A DNA stretch of 64,000 nt, taken from assembly GCF_037975245.1 (NCBI RefSeq), contig NC_092574.1, positions 11,435,213 through 11,499,212 on the forward strand, given 5' to 3'. The notes beneath the pieces are model-generated. The model was not told the origin of the DNA. It made no database searches and saw only the letters and a program-made list of their open reading frames with translations. A program made the translations under genes and the position numbers. This stretch comes from Apostichopus japonicus. Taxonomy: Eukaryota; Echinodermata; Holothuroidea; Aspidochirotida; Stichopodidae. Positions 13,866 to 25,362 of the stretch are shown piece after piece (the stretch's first letter is position 1; every line of letters starts with the position of its first letter).

Positions 13866-14046
13866 TCAGTGATAATAAGAATAACAATATTGAGGATTTA
13901 TAAAGCGCAGACATATAAACCGATAACGGTGCTCGAGGCGCAAAACAATATTATCGTGGTTTACGATAACACATCAAACATAGAGAAAATCCCTCCACAT
14001 GGCAGCAGCTCAACATCGCCCACAGGTCCCCATTTATACACATGGG
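13866..14046 (-). mobile_element. SINE 3' part, separated from its head by an insertion
   Basis: On the minus strand this begins with the phrase TATAAATGGGGACCTG, carries GCGCCTCGAGCACC and TTATAAATCCTC, and ends in an ATT-rich tail. It continues the SINE head at 15735-15880, which stops at CACCCAGGTG. The two pieces lie in the correct order and strand, and the 8 bp at the break are duplicated (CACATGGG at 14039-14046, CACCTGGG at 15735-15742). Confidence 0.75.
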
Positions 14047-14552
14047 CCTAGGCGCAGGAGGCTGGGCTGCAGCCCCCAACCAGGGACGTAGCTAAGGCCT
14101 GATGATTGAGTGTGCAGTGGCTGAAATTCCAACTGGATGGGTTTTGGAGCCAGAAAATACCGACTGCTGCTTTGTACCCCCCCCCCCCCCCGTACTTCTC
14201 GCCAACATTAACATGTTGAACGCGCGCGTATTTTTTCCGATACGTTTGTACCACTGGCCCTCACTTCACAAACTTATTAATCCCTCTGGTTAAGCAAATA
14301 AGCAACTCAGTAAAGTTATCTGCTTGAAGGCTACATAGACTACTGACTACAAAAGCTATGTTAATGTAACAAAGGGGAAAACTTTTTATTTTCAACAAAT
14401 TACATTTGACGACAAAGTGAGTTACCAAAAATACAGTGCTTTTTACTAGCACGCTTAATATTATTTTCTTTGGGGCGGGGGGGGGGGGGGTGGGGATATT
14501 TATCAATCACATGAAAAAAATTAAAATGTACACTTCATTCCAACTGAGCATT

Positions 14553-14775
14553 CGGAATGAAGTGAACAATTAAACATTTTGCAGAAAAAAGTTGAGTTGA
14601 CGAGATACGATAAGTTGGCAATTAAACATTTTGCAGAAAATGTTTCAATTACTCAGTTGGAATGAAGTGAACAATTGAACATTTTGCCAAAATATGTCCA
14701 ATTGACGAGATTATGATAAGTTCTCAATTAAACATTTTCAGAAACTTTTTCAATTGCTCAGTTAAAGCAACTGAG
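14553..14775 (+). repeat. Two-copy ~106-bp tandem repeat
   Basis: GGAATGAAGTGAACAATT recurs at 14554 and 14659, followed each time by TTGACGAGAT and a TAAACATTTT motif. An inverted copy of the CATTCCAACTGAG phrase precedes it at about 14537. It lies within the larger insertion and is non-coding. Confidence 0.6.
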
Positions 14776-15145
14776 CATTCCATAATTTTCGATAAGATTT
14801 TATCTCGTTATCTAAACAATTTACTGAAAATGTCAAAATTATGGGGCAGTTTTTGCAATGTTGATGGTGCCTTTAAGCTTCCGTAGATTAGCATTGAGCG
14901 TTTTAATTGTATACCATACAGACAATGTATCTTGAGCTTACTTGAAGCTAGCGAACAGGGAGTATTCAAAATCGTACGAGGTTTTGTATGCTGGAGTATA
15001 AGGATCGCGAGATACAATTTCTCAATGTGACAAGGAAAACGTGGTAAAAATGACTGATTGAAGGTCAATTTTGACCGAAAATTTTAGGTCATTCACAAAT
15101 TACAAGAATATGTGAAAATGAGAGAGCGACAGTCGGAAAAATTAG

Positions 15146-15180
15146 AGTGCGACAGTCGGAAATTCCGAATGTCGCACTCA
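15146..15180. repeat. Near-perfect palindrome
   Basis: GAGTGCGACAGTCGGAA is followed almost immediately by TTCCGAATGTCGCACTC, giving a 17-bp stem with one mismatch and almost no loop. A related direct copy (GAGAGCGACAGTCGGAA) sits just before it. Function unknown. Confidence 0.75.
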
Positions 15181-15734
15181 AATTTTTCCAGCTATCGTCA
15201 GTTTTACCAAGATAGGGGGTGAGACACCCCCACCACCCCCCCTCTAGGGACGTCCCTTCCCCAACCAACATTTTTGGTGAAAATTCGGGCAATATGCTGA
15301 GAATTTTCGGGCACCTAATGAAAAGAAGAATTTGCAATGTGTTTTTCAAATTTTATGGTGAAAATTCGGCAATATACTGAGAATTTTTCGTCCACCTACT
15401 GAAAAAACAATAATTTGCAGTGTGTTTTTAAAAAATTTTTGAGAACATTCGGGCAATATGCTGAGAATTTTTCGGGCACCTACAGCTGAAAGAATAATAA
15501 TTTGCTGTGTATTTTTCAATGGTTAAACTTATATTATTATTATCATCATTGTTGTAATGACTTCCCCAATAATTGTAACCAATATGGAAGGGTAATAACA
15601 TGGAAAATGACTGCATATCATTGGCATGTGATGTAATAACCGATGAATGCCTATATGATATGCATATTAACAAAATTTTGGTTATATTTTTCGGGCAAGT
15701 CGTGAGTATGCCCAAATCAAATTAGGCTCCTACG

Positions 15735-15880
15735 CACCTGGGTGAAGAGAGGCAATAGAGATATGTAGCGCCTTGCCCATGGACACAACGAAATGATCTG
15801 GCCAGGACTCGAACCTGCTAGCCTAAGATCACACGTCCACTGCTCTCACGGGGTGGGGTATACCGCTGCCCCTCGAAAAA
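15735..15880 (-). mobile_element. tRNA-derived SINE, 5' head and start of tail
   Basis: Read on the minus strand, this contains a tRNA-like head with the B-box GGTTCGAGTCC and an A-box-like segment GTGAGAGCAGTGG, followed by TCGTTGTGTCCATGGGCAAG and TTGCCTCTCTTCACCCAGG, phrases typical of a widespread deuterostome SINE tail. It ends at the duplicated target CACCTGGG, and its 3' continuation lies at 13866-14046. Confidence 0.75.
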
Positions 15881-16320
15881 TGCTGTCCCCCATGGCATCC
15901 AGATTTACCACTATTCCCCCCCCCCCTGCAAATGCACTGGGCAGAGTATAGATATGGGACAAATTTGCATTTTTTTTTGGAGTGCATATTTGCCACCAGC
16001 ATAGTGTTAAATTAACACCAACTTGAGAAACATTTACAAAGACCACAAAGGGTGTTAAATCGGTTATCTTTGGTTTCAGTATTCTCTGGTTGGTGTAGAA
16101 GTAGCACTGACTGTATTGATTTTTAATCCAAACTGGTGTGACGTATAGTTCTTCTCTTTGATGTTGATTGGCATTTCGTTTTATCGTATCTTGACTGAGT
16201 TAATTCTCTATACAATACTTTTGTTAACACCTTTCAGAGTAACACCTAAGCTTGGGCCAAATGTTCAAGCAATAAACAACTGGCAAAAAAATAAAAATAG
16301 TAAGTTTCAATGATTCAAGT
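15881..16320. other. Gene-poor stretch
   Basis: Contains a poly-C run near 15917 and AT-rich sequence. Nothing else was recognised. Confidence 0.45.
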
Positions 16321-16836
16321 TTTATTTATCTTGAAAGCATCAGTTGTACAGATGAAACATTAACAGAAAATAGAAAGCAAACTATTTATCAATCAAGAAT
16401 GAACAAAAGCTTGTCTCATATAAATTTTAACAAATTACATTTGCAGGCACATTTGAGTTCAACTGGACTGTAAACTAAAAATCTTTTGAATGAAGGTAAA
16501 ATCAGATCATAATATTTTCACATCATGAGTCATTAAAATTTAATTTATTCCTTTGTCTCAAAAAGTGAATTGCATGAAAGCCAATCGCAAGTCCATTTTT
16601 AGTGACCAAAATAATTAGATGTTTAATCACATGCTTGGGCTGTAAGTAATCACATTACAAATTACAGGGTTGTTCTTTAACAACTTGTATATCTCACTAA
16701 ACATGTTAACCATTGTCTGTGGATATAAACAATTGCTATAAACCAACATCGACTGAGGAATAAGTAGTGCACTTCTAAGAAGTGTTATCAATTTACTGAA
16801 CACTTTACATGCCTAGGACAGACATAACTGTGATGA
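16321..16836 (-). other. Probable 3' UTR with poly(A) signal
   Basis: On the minus strand this AT-rich segment follows the stop codon of the terminal exon at 16837-16927 and contains the poly(A) signal AATAAA (reverse complement at 16321-16326). No other frame of note is present. Confidence 0.5.
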
Positions 16837-16927
16837 TCAGATCTTGATTGACCCCTTGATCAGTAATGAGAGGGGTTTGAAGTCAACAGCAGTCTGCTGA
16901 GGTTTTGCCTCTTTCACAGCAAATCCA
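16837..16927 (-). CDS. Terminal coding exon, protein unidentified
   Basis: On the minus strand a good 3' splice site (pyrimidine-rich, ATTGTCTCTTCAG) is followed by a 29-codon frame that begins GFAVKEAKPQQTAVDF, ends LIKGSIKI and stops with TGA at 16837-16839. The exon starts with one base completing a codon from the preceding exon. The donor at 17014 (CTCAG/GTATAA) is the nearest candidate upstream partner. One of its frames joins in phase, but that frame has a stop about 20 codons earlier, so the link is uncertain. I do not recognise the family securely. Confidence 0.45.
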
Positions 16928-17014
16928 CTGAAGAGACAATGTTTAGTAATACAGTGTGTTCCAAACAACTAGAACAACATAAAAAAAATCCTTATGAATT
17001 AGTGTATGTTATAC

Positions 17015-18015
17015 CTGAGTAAACTGACCAAATGACACCATGTCATAACAAAGCACATGGTGACACTTCAGTCCCACCCAAGGTTCACCCAGTTTACATC
17101 AAACACTTCAGTAAGCAGTGTGGCATCTGGCACTTTTGAGACAACACAGTCATAACACTCCAATGATAAATTGATATCGTTTTTTCTGAACCATGGTCCA
17201 ACATGAAAAGTATAGTGACTGTTTTGAATTGAAATGGTACATTTGATTGATTTGTTGTCTTCCTGTCACAATTTTACAAATGTTCTTAAACTTTCGACAA
17301 TTATCAGCAATTTGATAGGAATAATCATGTTCAGTTTTATGCTTAATGCACCAAACATGGATAAGTGGACCCACTAACCACAAACAAGTAGGATAATGGA
17401 TCATAAAGTGATGCTTTGCAATGAGAGAACAAGTTGGGAATATCTCACAGAATTTAGAATGATCAGGCGCCTATCCGGGGGGGGGGGGGATCATTTCTTG
17501 ATATTGATCCCATCTTTTTTATAGTATCCGTTATAAGAGGTTTTAATATTTGTTCACCAATAAATTAACTGTGTCTGAATTTTCGAAAGTTCGATCCCTG
17601 ACCAACATTCTTCCCTTTACTTGTGCAATTTTGACCAGTCTGTTAGGGGTTGAAGGAGGTTTTTCTGTATTGGTTGTCCATAGATGAAATTTTGTGCAAC
17701 ATTTCAAGTATGTTTTGAAGTGAATTTATTCACGAGAAATATTTTCAAATTCTGAACAAATACTTCTACTCCCTCCTTTTTTCCTTTTCTCTCTCTTTTC
17801 TTTTTCCTTTCCCTTCCTTCCTCTTCTCTTTTTTTCTCTCCTCTTTTCCTTACCCGGGGGGCGCGCGCCCCCAACGCCCCCCCCCCCTGGATACGCACCT
17901 GGTAATGATCCACAGGGGATGCGATGAGGTTGAACATGATGTGTGACTGATGACAATCTTCAAAGAGGCTACGGATGAAAAAAAAACTATTAGGAAATAC
18001 TTGGTTCTCAGGCAA
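17015..18015 (-). pseudogene. Conserved uncharacterised metazoan protein, degenerate exon split by a MITE
   Basis: On the minus strand, codons read ...SHIMFNLIASPVDH up to a MITE at 17464-17901. Beyond it they resume in the same frame as SKFCEIFPTC, LIAKHHFMIHYP, LVGPLIHVWCIKHKTEHDY and KFKNICKIV. The pattern KHHFMIHYP...GPLIHxWCxxxxxEH...FKNIC resembles a repetitive family of uncharacterised, probably transposon-associated, proteins in aquatic metazoans; I recall it by pattern, not by search. The frame stops near 17150. A second frame then continues with VPDATLLTEVFDVNWVNLG and a third with YDMVSFGQFTQ before a donor at 17014, so at least two frameshifts are present. The gene looks dead or fragmentary. 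The terminal exon at 16837-16927 may belong to it. Confidence 0.5.
17464..17901. mobile_element. hAT-like MITE inserted in a coding exon
   Basis: Ends are CAGGCGCCTATCCGGGG on the left and, reverse-complemented, CAGGTGCGTATCCAGGGG on the right. Flanking 8-mers AGAATGAT and GTAATGAT share six positions. Long G and C tracts lie just inside the ends, and a pyrimidine-rich tract fills 17770-17850. Removing the element and one flank restores the surrounding minus-strand reading frame, which supports the boundaries. Confidence 0.8.
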
Positions 18016-19477
18016 AAGTGAACATCTGGTTGGTCATTTTCAAACCCGGTGATCTAGGGGGTATCAAAACCAGAAATTTTCTTGTACGCTGCCGATGGTG
18101 GCGCTCCGATTAGAAAGTAATTAGCGCCCCCAGGTTAGAAATCCAGGATTCGTGTCTGATGATGATCTGCAAAGAATGCTTGTACAATTAACCCATGAAT
18201 TAGTTTAGGTGAAAATATTGTATCCATGCAATTTAATAACCTCATCAACAGCTCAAATAAGACGTGTCCCTTTCCTGTAAAAGATGTCCAATAACAAGGG
18301 CAAATGTCTTGTCATCTATCCTTTTGACCAATAGCATTGCCCTGTGATCATAACTTGATTTGAGGAGGCTTGTTTGACTTTTCCGTTGATCCATAGTCAT
18401 AAGTTGTTTTTCTTTATTTAAACGATTTGGTGTCATTAAAGGTGGCTTTTTATCTGATATTAAATATGACAATACCAGTTATAGTTTCATACTGGACCAC
18501 GCCTTCAAGGTGATCATACTGTAATGACCAAAAGACAGGTTCATGCTGCTACGGTGTTTATTCGGTGGTAAACAAACAGCAATAAGAAACAAAAACCCTG
18601 CAAAGACAAAACAAATGGATCATAAATACAAGATTAAGGTAATTACTTATCATGGATAATTAATGTAAATTAAATGTGCACTGAGAACCAATACATGAGT
18701 GACGAAGAGTCATATACATTGAGTTTTGTTCTTACTTAATTAAATATTGTCTCCTTATTCTCAGACGTTGGTCACAGCAAAGCACTAAATGAAACCAACA
18801 ATCTCAATTACTTCAACAAAAGAATTAAAACAAATCACTTTAAGAAATAAAAAGAATAATATATCAGGTGACATGTCATGTGACCAACTTCATGTTAACA
18901 ATTGGGTTGCTAAGGAGATTATAGAACTCTCAGGTCTGATATTACATTTTAATACTAATTTACACCTTCACCAATCTCCAGGAAACTAATTTTCGCGAAA
19001 ATTTTTCCAACTCCGAAAAACACAGTGAAACACTTTGTGGGTAGAAAATGAAGGAGGTCACTATGGTCAGTGAGGGTGTACAGTGTTAAAAGATTACCAG
19101 GGCATTCTAGACACAGTAGAATGTGGTGCATAGGTTGTGGGGAGACAGGTAAGTGAGTCACTCGTAAATATATAAACCAGTAAGTTTTATAATATTACAA
19201 AGTTTGATCATCCATCACTGATTATGATAATGACAAAAGGATAAGTATACAACTTAGCAAACACATAACGGTCGATGTAGTGCACATTGTTACAAAGATG
19301 TAACTTCAAGGCCATGGCCCCACAACACACGTGCGTTAGGATAGCACGGTGGTGAATGGCGATCTACGGTGACAGGCAAGTTACTTAAGTTACTTAATTG
19401 ACAGCAATTTCAAAATCAAATACACTCTTCATCACTCTGCAATTAAATCCTAACACACAATCACCAATGAAAGCTTA
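18016..19477. other. Mostly unassigned stretch with a MITE-core fragment
   Basis: About 18080-18150 carries an antisense fragment of the core found in several MITEs here (CTTGTACGCTGCCGATGGTG). A minus-strand frame at 18245-18472 (75 codons, charged, including KEKQLMTMDQRKSQTSLLKS) might be another piece of the degenerate gene at 17015-18015, but I cannot identify it. The rest is AT-rich with nothing recognised. Confidence 0.35.
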
Positions 19478-19485
19478 CCCTGAAT

Positions 19486-20704
19486 CAGGCGCGGCGGAAC
19501 GGGAAAATTATTGGGGGGGGGGGCTAATATGTGGAGACTATCTAAGCGGAGCGCCACCATCGGTTGGCGCGGAGCGTACAAGAAAATTTTGGGTTTTTTC
19601 AAACCCCCCAGATGGCCGGAAACGGCACTTCCCGAGTGTTTTGTGCTGCGAATACCTAGCCCTAAAACATGGGTCTCAAGCCGGCAATTTCTCAGATTGC
19701 ACGTAAAAATCTGTAAAAACATTGTAATTTATATATTCGATGGTGTTTTAAGAGAGTAGCTATTACTCGACGTGTACTCGCAAAGACGTTTTTGAGTGTA
19801 GTAAATTACTACTTGCAATTAAATGCAATAACTACAACGGCGTCGGAAGCTATTTTTGATTGGTACGGCGGTTCAGAGTGTGGCCAACTATCACAATTAT
19901 CGGGGGACGTTTGGTAGGTCAAACTACACTACGCGTAATGGAGAAATTTTGAAAATATGCCTCCCAGATTGCAGGAAATAGCACTTCCCGAGCTTGAAAA
20001 CAAGACCCCTGCCATGCCAGAGTAGTCACATTTAGCCTACTTGCCGTCATCATTATTGAAAATTATTGAAACATATACCTCCAAGATTTTTTTTCCCCAT
20101 TTTTTAGTCCTTTTTTTTTTGTGTGTCGTGAATTTTGGTCCGGCGTTCGCCGTACCTGCCCGTACCGGCTCCGACGCCCCTGAATTAAATAAACGTCATA
20201 AGAAAAAACAGAAAGCATTTCTTAATGTCAACAAATGGGTCATTCCAAAACCATGTGCAGTTGCCAACAAATTTCTATGCACTGTCATCATGTCATGAAT
20301 GCATGTACCCTATACAGTACAGGTGAAATGCTAATATTGTGTTTTTGTTCGTTTAATAATTGATTGCGTTTAAACATAAAGCCATGTTCCACGCCTTGCG
20401 TGTACTCGTAGTGTAAACGCAAATGTTGATGAGTGTAGCGTTTAGCTTATTACCCTCTTATTCAAAACACTAATATTCGATGAGGTATGATACAGACAAT
20501 CAATTATCATATTTAATTATTACACCTATATAGTATATATACGTGTGCATCGGACAGATCGACAAGTATGCATTAAAAAATGGGCAGATGCACGTTTCGG
20601 AGCCTTGGTAAATATTGGGGGGGCTTATCATGCATTTGCCCCCTCAACTTTTTCATTGGGGGGGGGGCTGAGCCCCCCCAAGCCCCCCGGTTCCGCCGCC
20701 ACTG
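19486..20704. mobile_element. hAT-like non-autonomous element, 1219 bp
   Basis: Inverted ends are CAGGCGCGGCGGAAC and, from the right, CAGTGGCGGCGGAAC. It is flanked by a perfect 8-bp TSD, CCCTGAAT, at 19478-19485 and 20705-20712. G tracts at the left and G/C tracts at the right lie inside the ends. It contains the core module (GCGCCACCATCGGTTGGCGC) near 19551 and a diverged second copy of its 3' part near 19950-20005. No transposase frame was seen. Confidence 0.92.
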
Positions 20705-20712
20705 CCCTGAAT

Positions 20713-22008
20713 ATGATACGATCTTGTTATGCAAAAGAATGGCTCTGTAAAAAGGATGATCAGACCATTCACAAAATGTAGTTGTTGTTGTAACAAATGA
20801 TTCTCATAAAAAAAGTAGTAAAGTAAAATAGATGGCGCTCGTCACCTTTTGCCAAGTCCATCGATAAGGGTTACCACTGTTACAATACAGTACATCACAT
20901 CCAGAGAAAAATTATGAAGAATATGGAAAGATGAACAACTATTTAAAGTAGATCCCCTCTTGACACATATTGAACATGAACAATTTCATGTTGCTATGCC
21001 TGTTGCACATGCAAATCTTGTGATTCTTTGTCTCTCATTTGCATGTTATTCTCACTGTAAAGTAGTTGTGCATCTTCACGACTGGTCAAACAAAGGCGGC
21101 AAATAATGATTTGCCAACAAGCTCTCTAAAAACCAAATTTGAGTTAGCACCAAGATTGTCTGCACTAAACTGAGTAGAATACCATGCCCAGGCAGGTCAT
21201 TTATATCTTTGATTATGTGTTTGAGAATTGGACCAAACCCTCATTTATTTATATCTTTTGTGGGACAAAGGGCAGAACATTGGATGTTATTCAAATAGAA
21301 TTACACCTAGGAGGTAGATATTTTAAAGCAAATTAAAATGCACCTTGTGAATAGATGATGTTGATAATAGTGGATTCACTGTCTCAAAGTCATCATAAAA
21401 AAAAAATGGAACTGGAGAGCATTATAAGGCCTACTGATTTTGCTTGAAGTCAGAGTAAAGTTCATGGCACAGATTTGATAGACGGTCTAAGTGTTTTGAT
21501 ATCATTGTAAACATTATATAGTCTTTTTTTCCAATTCATGCTCTTCGAAGGTCAGCTTGTTCACTACCAGTGGTTCACAAATAACATTCAATCCACTGAA
21601 TTGACTATTTGGTTTAGAGTATTTTAATAACCTTTGAGCTTGCAGACATCGTATATAGCCTGCTGCCTGAGTCTGAAGTTCCTGAGGGGAAATTTACAAA
21701 GGTAGCAAGTTCATCACCCTCCTCATTATCATCATAATCAATATGTTCAACATCATCCTCCAAATTATGTTCCCTTTTTTCCTGGGTCAATTTGGTAATG
21801 AAAATGGAGCATAAAGACCAACTATGGAGACTTTCGATGAACATAAAATCCCACCATTTTGCATGTATGTAAACTCACTCCAATTACATTGCTGTAATTA
21901 ACTTTACCAATTTCGGACGAAAAATACGTGAAAAATGGGAAGAAAAGTCAGCTTTTTATGAAACCTATTTCAGACATTCCTGAAACATTCCGAACACAGG
22001 TGACCCTG
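20713..22008. other. Gene-poor stretch
   Basis: AT-rich sequence. A short acidic minus-strand frame around 21640-21800 (including DDVEHIDYDDNEEGDEL) follows an AG dinucleotide and could be an exon, but I do not recognise it and cannot support a gene. Confidence 0.3.
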
Positions 22009-22016
22009 TGACGTCA
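22009..22016. promoter_or_regulatory. Palindromic CRE-like site upstream of the THAP-like frame
   Basis: TGACGTCA, a full cAMP-response-element palindrome, lies about 100 bp before the ATG at 22114. A single 8-mer can occur by chance; its position in front of a plausible start codon is the only support. Confidence 0.3.
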
Positions 22017-22113
22017 CTGTTTGTATACCTCTCTCAAAACAATACTTTTAGTGTGTAAAGTTGTATACTTGAGCTGCCAAAAACATGAACGATATTACTC
22101 CTTTCCCCCCGAA

Positions 22114-22359
22114 ATGCCACAATTCTGTGTTGTTGGAGGTTGCAGTTATACCTCATCCAACAAAAGCATCAGCTTTTTTAGATTTCTGAGTAAAAGAGCC
22201 GACGTAAAACGCCGCAGACTTTTGATTAATTTTTTGAGATCCACGCGGAAAGATTTTTCAGCACCCGGAGTATCTCATGCCCATGAGTCCACATGCATGA
22301 CACTGCCTCTGTGTATGCTGCAAATGTCTCATTCTGCGAAAATTATATACTGTCGATAG
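22114..22359 (+). CDS. THAP-type zinc finger, partial or degenerate
   Basis: From the ATG at 22114 the frame reads MPQFCVVGGC, then SISFFRFLSKRADVKRRRLL and RSTRKDFSAPG. This matches the first two thirds of a THAP DNA-binding domain: the initial MPxxC, the Cys-x4-Cys pair, the F-R-F core and the R-x-DF-x-P turn. The expected distal Cys-x2-His pair does not follow; the frame continues HAHESTCMTLP and stops at 22359. It is therefore either a first exon whose remainder is spliced in from elsewhere or a decayed copy. THAP domains occur both in host transcription factors and in P-element-type transposases, and the sequence does not decide between them. Confidence 0.5.
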   Translation: MPQFCVVGGCSYTSSNKSISFFRFLSKRADVKRRRLLINFLRSTRKDFSAPGVSHAHESTCMTLPLCMLQMSHSAKIIYCR

Positions 22360-23424
22360 CTGTGTCGGACCATGGTCGGACATAGCTAATGTGAAATTGA
22401 CCGTAAACAAGCTCTGGACGTCCTTACATGTAACATTATATCACGCAATTGACAGTATAATATTTACTGTGAGAGATGACCGTGTATATACCGTGTCTAT
22501 ATAGGGTAGCATTGTTAGTACATGTAGTGAGTTGGCTCACAGCATGTGTAAATAGTCATGTTAGGATTTCATTAATTAATTGGTAACTTTCTAACAAAGT
22601 ATTGTTAATCAAACTGTTGTTCATAAATGTCAATTTGTTAAGCTGCATGTGTATTTAGTGAGCTGGTCTTGACTACTATTTGCAATTCACAAGACCCTAC
22701 TAAATAGTTTACATTGTGCAAGATGGCAGCTAGTGCACTTAGAGTCGATCTATAGAAAAATTGAAAGTCTTGCTCACTCATTTTAATTATGTTGACGATG
22801 CTGGCAGTAGATGTGACAGGATATCAGAAAATGAAATTGGTAATGGATCGGTAGAAACAGCTTTTTTTGGGATTATATTTAAAGCGATACCTTGCATACT
22901 TGCATATGTGTCTCCTGAGCATAAAGGAGTAGTAATAATTTCATAATTGTAATTGTAAACATTACACTCACTCTTTTCTCCACATCTCCTACCAAGTTTA
23001 CAGATGCAGGCCACAAATGGCAATAACCCAGAGAGCATGAAAATGGGCCAAGATAGAGAGAGTTCACATAGAGATGACCATTGAGTATGCATAGAGCTAC
23101 ATGGATATTTGGAATACACTTTTGATTCCATGAAAAGGTAAAGAAATATGCGATATGTGTCTTGTATGTGCACACCCATGTAATTGATTTTTGGAGCAGT
23201 TACTAAAATTAGTGTGTCCAACAGTAGTAATGGAACTCATACAATGAGTCCTAACAGTTAGTCACAGACACTTATACACAGCATGTATGGGTCACTGCCA
23301 CTTGTATTAGTAAATGACAGTAAAATATACTGGAATAAACATCTTAAACTATGGTTGGCTAGTACATAAACAGGACATTTACTATAAGTGATGTTCATGT
23401 CTAATTGAACCAAGCACATAGGAA
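22360..23424. other. Unassigned stretch
   Basis: A minus-strand frame of 144 codons (22787-23221) and short frames on the plus strand overlap here. None shows a recognisable domain and base composition is ordinary. I treat them as chance frames. Confidence 0.35.
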
Positions 23425-23841
23425 GAATTGCTTTCTTTCTCTCTTTATAATTACTCCAAAGGAAAAATGGGTGTATTTCAAACTTGTATCAAAATCAGTA
23501 TAAATACTATCTATATAAATACTATTTGCAAAGGCAGTTATCTCTCCATTAGGAATATTGGTCGCATACATCATAACATTACTGAGGACACATGTGCATT
23601 GCTTGTCCAGACACTTGTAACCTCAAAATTAGATAACTGTAATTCCCTTCTGCAGTCTGTGCCACCATCACTCATTGATAGCTTCCAACGCGTACACAAC
23701 TCAGCAGACCGCCTGATTACTAGTGCTCTACTAGAAGGGTCTACCAGAATGATTCTGAGATGGCCAGTCCTTTGGTATGGTTGTTCAATGCATGCTACTA
23801 ACCTGGAGTTTTTGTTATGGTTGAAATCTCTATTCAGTTAA
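23425..23841 (+). pseudogene. LINE reverse-transcriptase C-terminal fragment (CR1/L2/Jockey-like)
   Basis: The frame reads SYLSIRNIGRIHHNITEDTC, LVQTLVTSKLDNCNSLLQSV and LIDSFQRVHNSADRLIT. These match the conserved region after the reverse-transcriptase core of CR1/L2/Rex/Jockey-type LINEs (typically ...R.I...L....LV.ALV.SRLDYCNSL..GLP...L.RLQRVQN.AARL). The following HWLP-type motif is blurred (ILRWPVLWYGC) and the frame then decays. There are no catalytic motifs and no 5' part, so it is a dead truncated copy. Confidence 0.75.
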
Positions 23842-24717
23842 CAAATCATGCATCTCTTAGTTGAGTTTAATTGAAACAGGATACCGTTTATTATCAGGAA
23901 GGGGGTATAGTCTATATGTTTGGAGGCCCCCTCAAAAATAGTCATTTTTCACAGATAGCTACTGTACAAGGGCTCCTACGTCAACATTTGATTTGTTTTT
24001 TTTACCACCTTAGGTTGAACTGAAATCAGGCCACGTTATCAGTAGCGAGTAGTATAGGCTCGGTTCTATGCCTTTGTTTATTTTTGGCCGTGGCTATTCT
24101 TACGACTAGTCGTAACAATTATTTATAAACTATTCTTACGACATCGGCGAACATAGGCGTACGGGACCATTTCAGTTTGGGGGGCAGAACTTTTTGTGCC
24201 CGAAAGTTCCCGCGACACTATCTAAGCGGAGCGCCACCATCGGTTGGCGCGTAGCGTACAAGAAAATTTTGGGCACACAATGCCTCTCAGATTGCCGGAA
24301 ACGGCACTTCTGAGGCCTTGCAAGTTGCATCTAAACATTCTTTATTTTATAATCTCACGTTTTAGAAATTTACACTTCCCCAAAAATTTGGTATATTAGA
24401 AGAAGAAAAAATGGTAACATCATTTTGAAGGGGAAAAATGGGACAGTATATTTTTTAAGCTCCTATTTAGTTACCTTATTTATTATTTTAACACAGTACT
24501 CAGCTACCTCCAATAAACATACATTGTTCAACGACACGTAAGTGGGATAATGTCGCTGTGTCGGGTGAGACTGCAATTTGTCTCACAAAAAAGTATAAAA
24601 TATAACAAAGAATATGATAAACCCGTACTTCTATGCTTGTAGACACCCCCCCCCCCCCACCATCTATGAAAAAGAAAATGTTTCTTCTATATACACTCAT
24701 GTTGGGGATATCCAGGT

Positions 24718-25362
24718 CAAGGGCGGCGGAAGCACTTTTAATCTGGGGGGCACCTACATCAAAGGGCACTTTGCAGAAATTCGATTGGACTGATGCAGCC
24801 CTATATTTAGTACCCTTTATAACTCTTATTGTATTATCTTATTTGTGTATACACATCACTCCATCAACGCCCCCCCCAAAGGAAAATATGCATACTAGCA
24901 CTGCAATATCCAATACGCAAATTGGGAAACAAGGAACAAGTTTTCTCTTGAGACAAAATGAGGTGAAATCATGCTAGTTGCTAATGTAGAAATCTTCCGA
25001 ATTAGACTGGTTTTTTTCTTGTTAATATCTTAACAAATTTTCCTTTCGAAATAGTTTTAAGTGTGACCCACAGAAATTCATTAAAAGTCACAGGCTTAGC
25101 CAGGATTTGCAAAGTTGTATGCACGACTATCTGAGCGGAGCGCCACCATCGGTTGGCGCGGAGCGTACTATAAAAATTTTTGGTTTTACAAACCCCTCAG
25201 ATGGCCGGAAACGGCCCTTCCCGAGTGTTCACTATGGTTCCCTGGCCTCTTGCTAACTTGAGCCACCTCAATTTTTATATAGAAAAAAGGCACATTTTTA
25301 ACCTGAGGAAAAGTGGGGGGCGGGGGCACGTGCCCCTGTGCCCCCCGGTTCCGCCGCCCTTG
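24718..25362. mobile_element. Nested hAT-like MITE
   Basis: Ends are CAAGGGCGGCGGAA and, from the right, CAAGGGCGGCGGAACC. Flanking 8-mers ATCCAGGT and GTCCAGGT differ at one base. It lies entirely inside the element at 24152-25731, so it inserted later. It contains the shared core (near 25125-25225) and internal G/C tracts by both ends. Its termini resemble those of the element at 19486-20704. Confidence 0.88.

Larger units (their letters stand above)
14047..15734. mobile_element. hAT-like insertion inside a SINE
   Basis: This 1.69-kb block lies between the two halves of a SINE and is bounded by 8-bp near-identical duplications (7/8). Its ends are weakly inverted (CCTAGGCGCAGG on the left, CGTAGGAGCCTA reverse-complemented from the right). 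It holds poly-C and poly-G tracts (14168, 14477), a ~106-bp repeat pair (14553-14775), a near-perfect palindrome (15146-15180) and three diverged repeats built on TTCGGGCAATATGCTGAGAA (15275-15500). A CAGGGACGTAGC phrase at 14079 resembles the family A terminus and may be a nested remnant. No transposase was recognised. Confidence 0.65.

Noticed and set aside
22787-23221. 144-codon minus-strand frame.
   Set aside because: No domain or homology pattern was recognised, and frames of similar length occur on the opposite strand. Likely chance.
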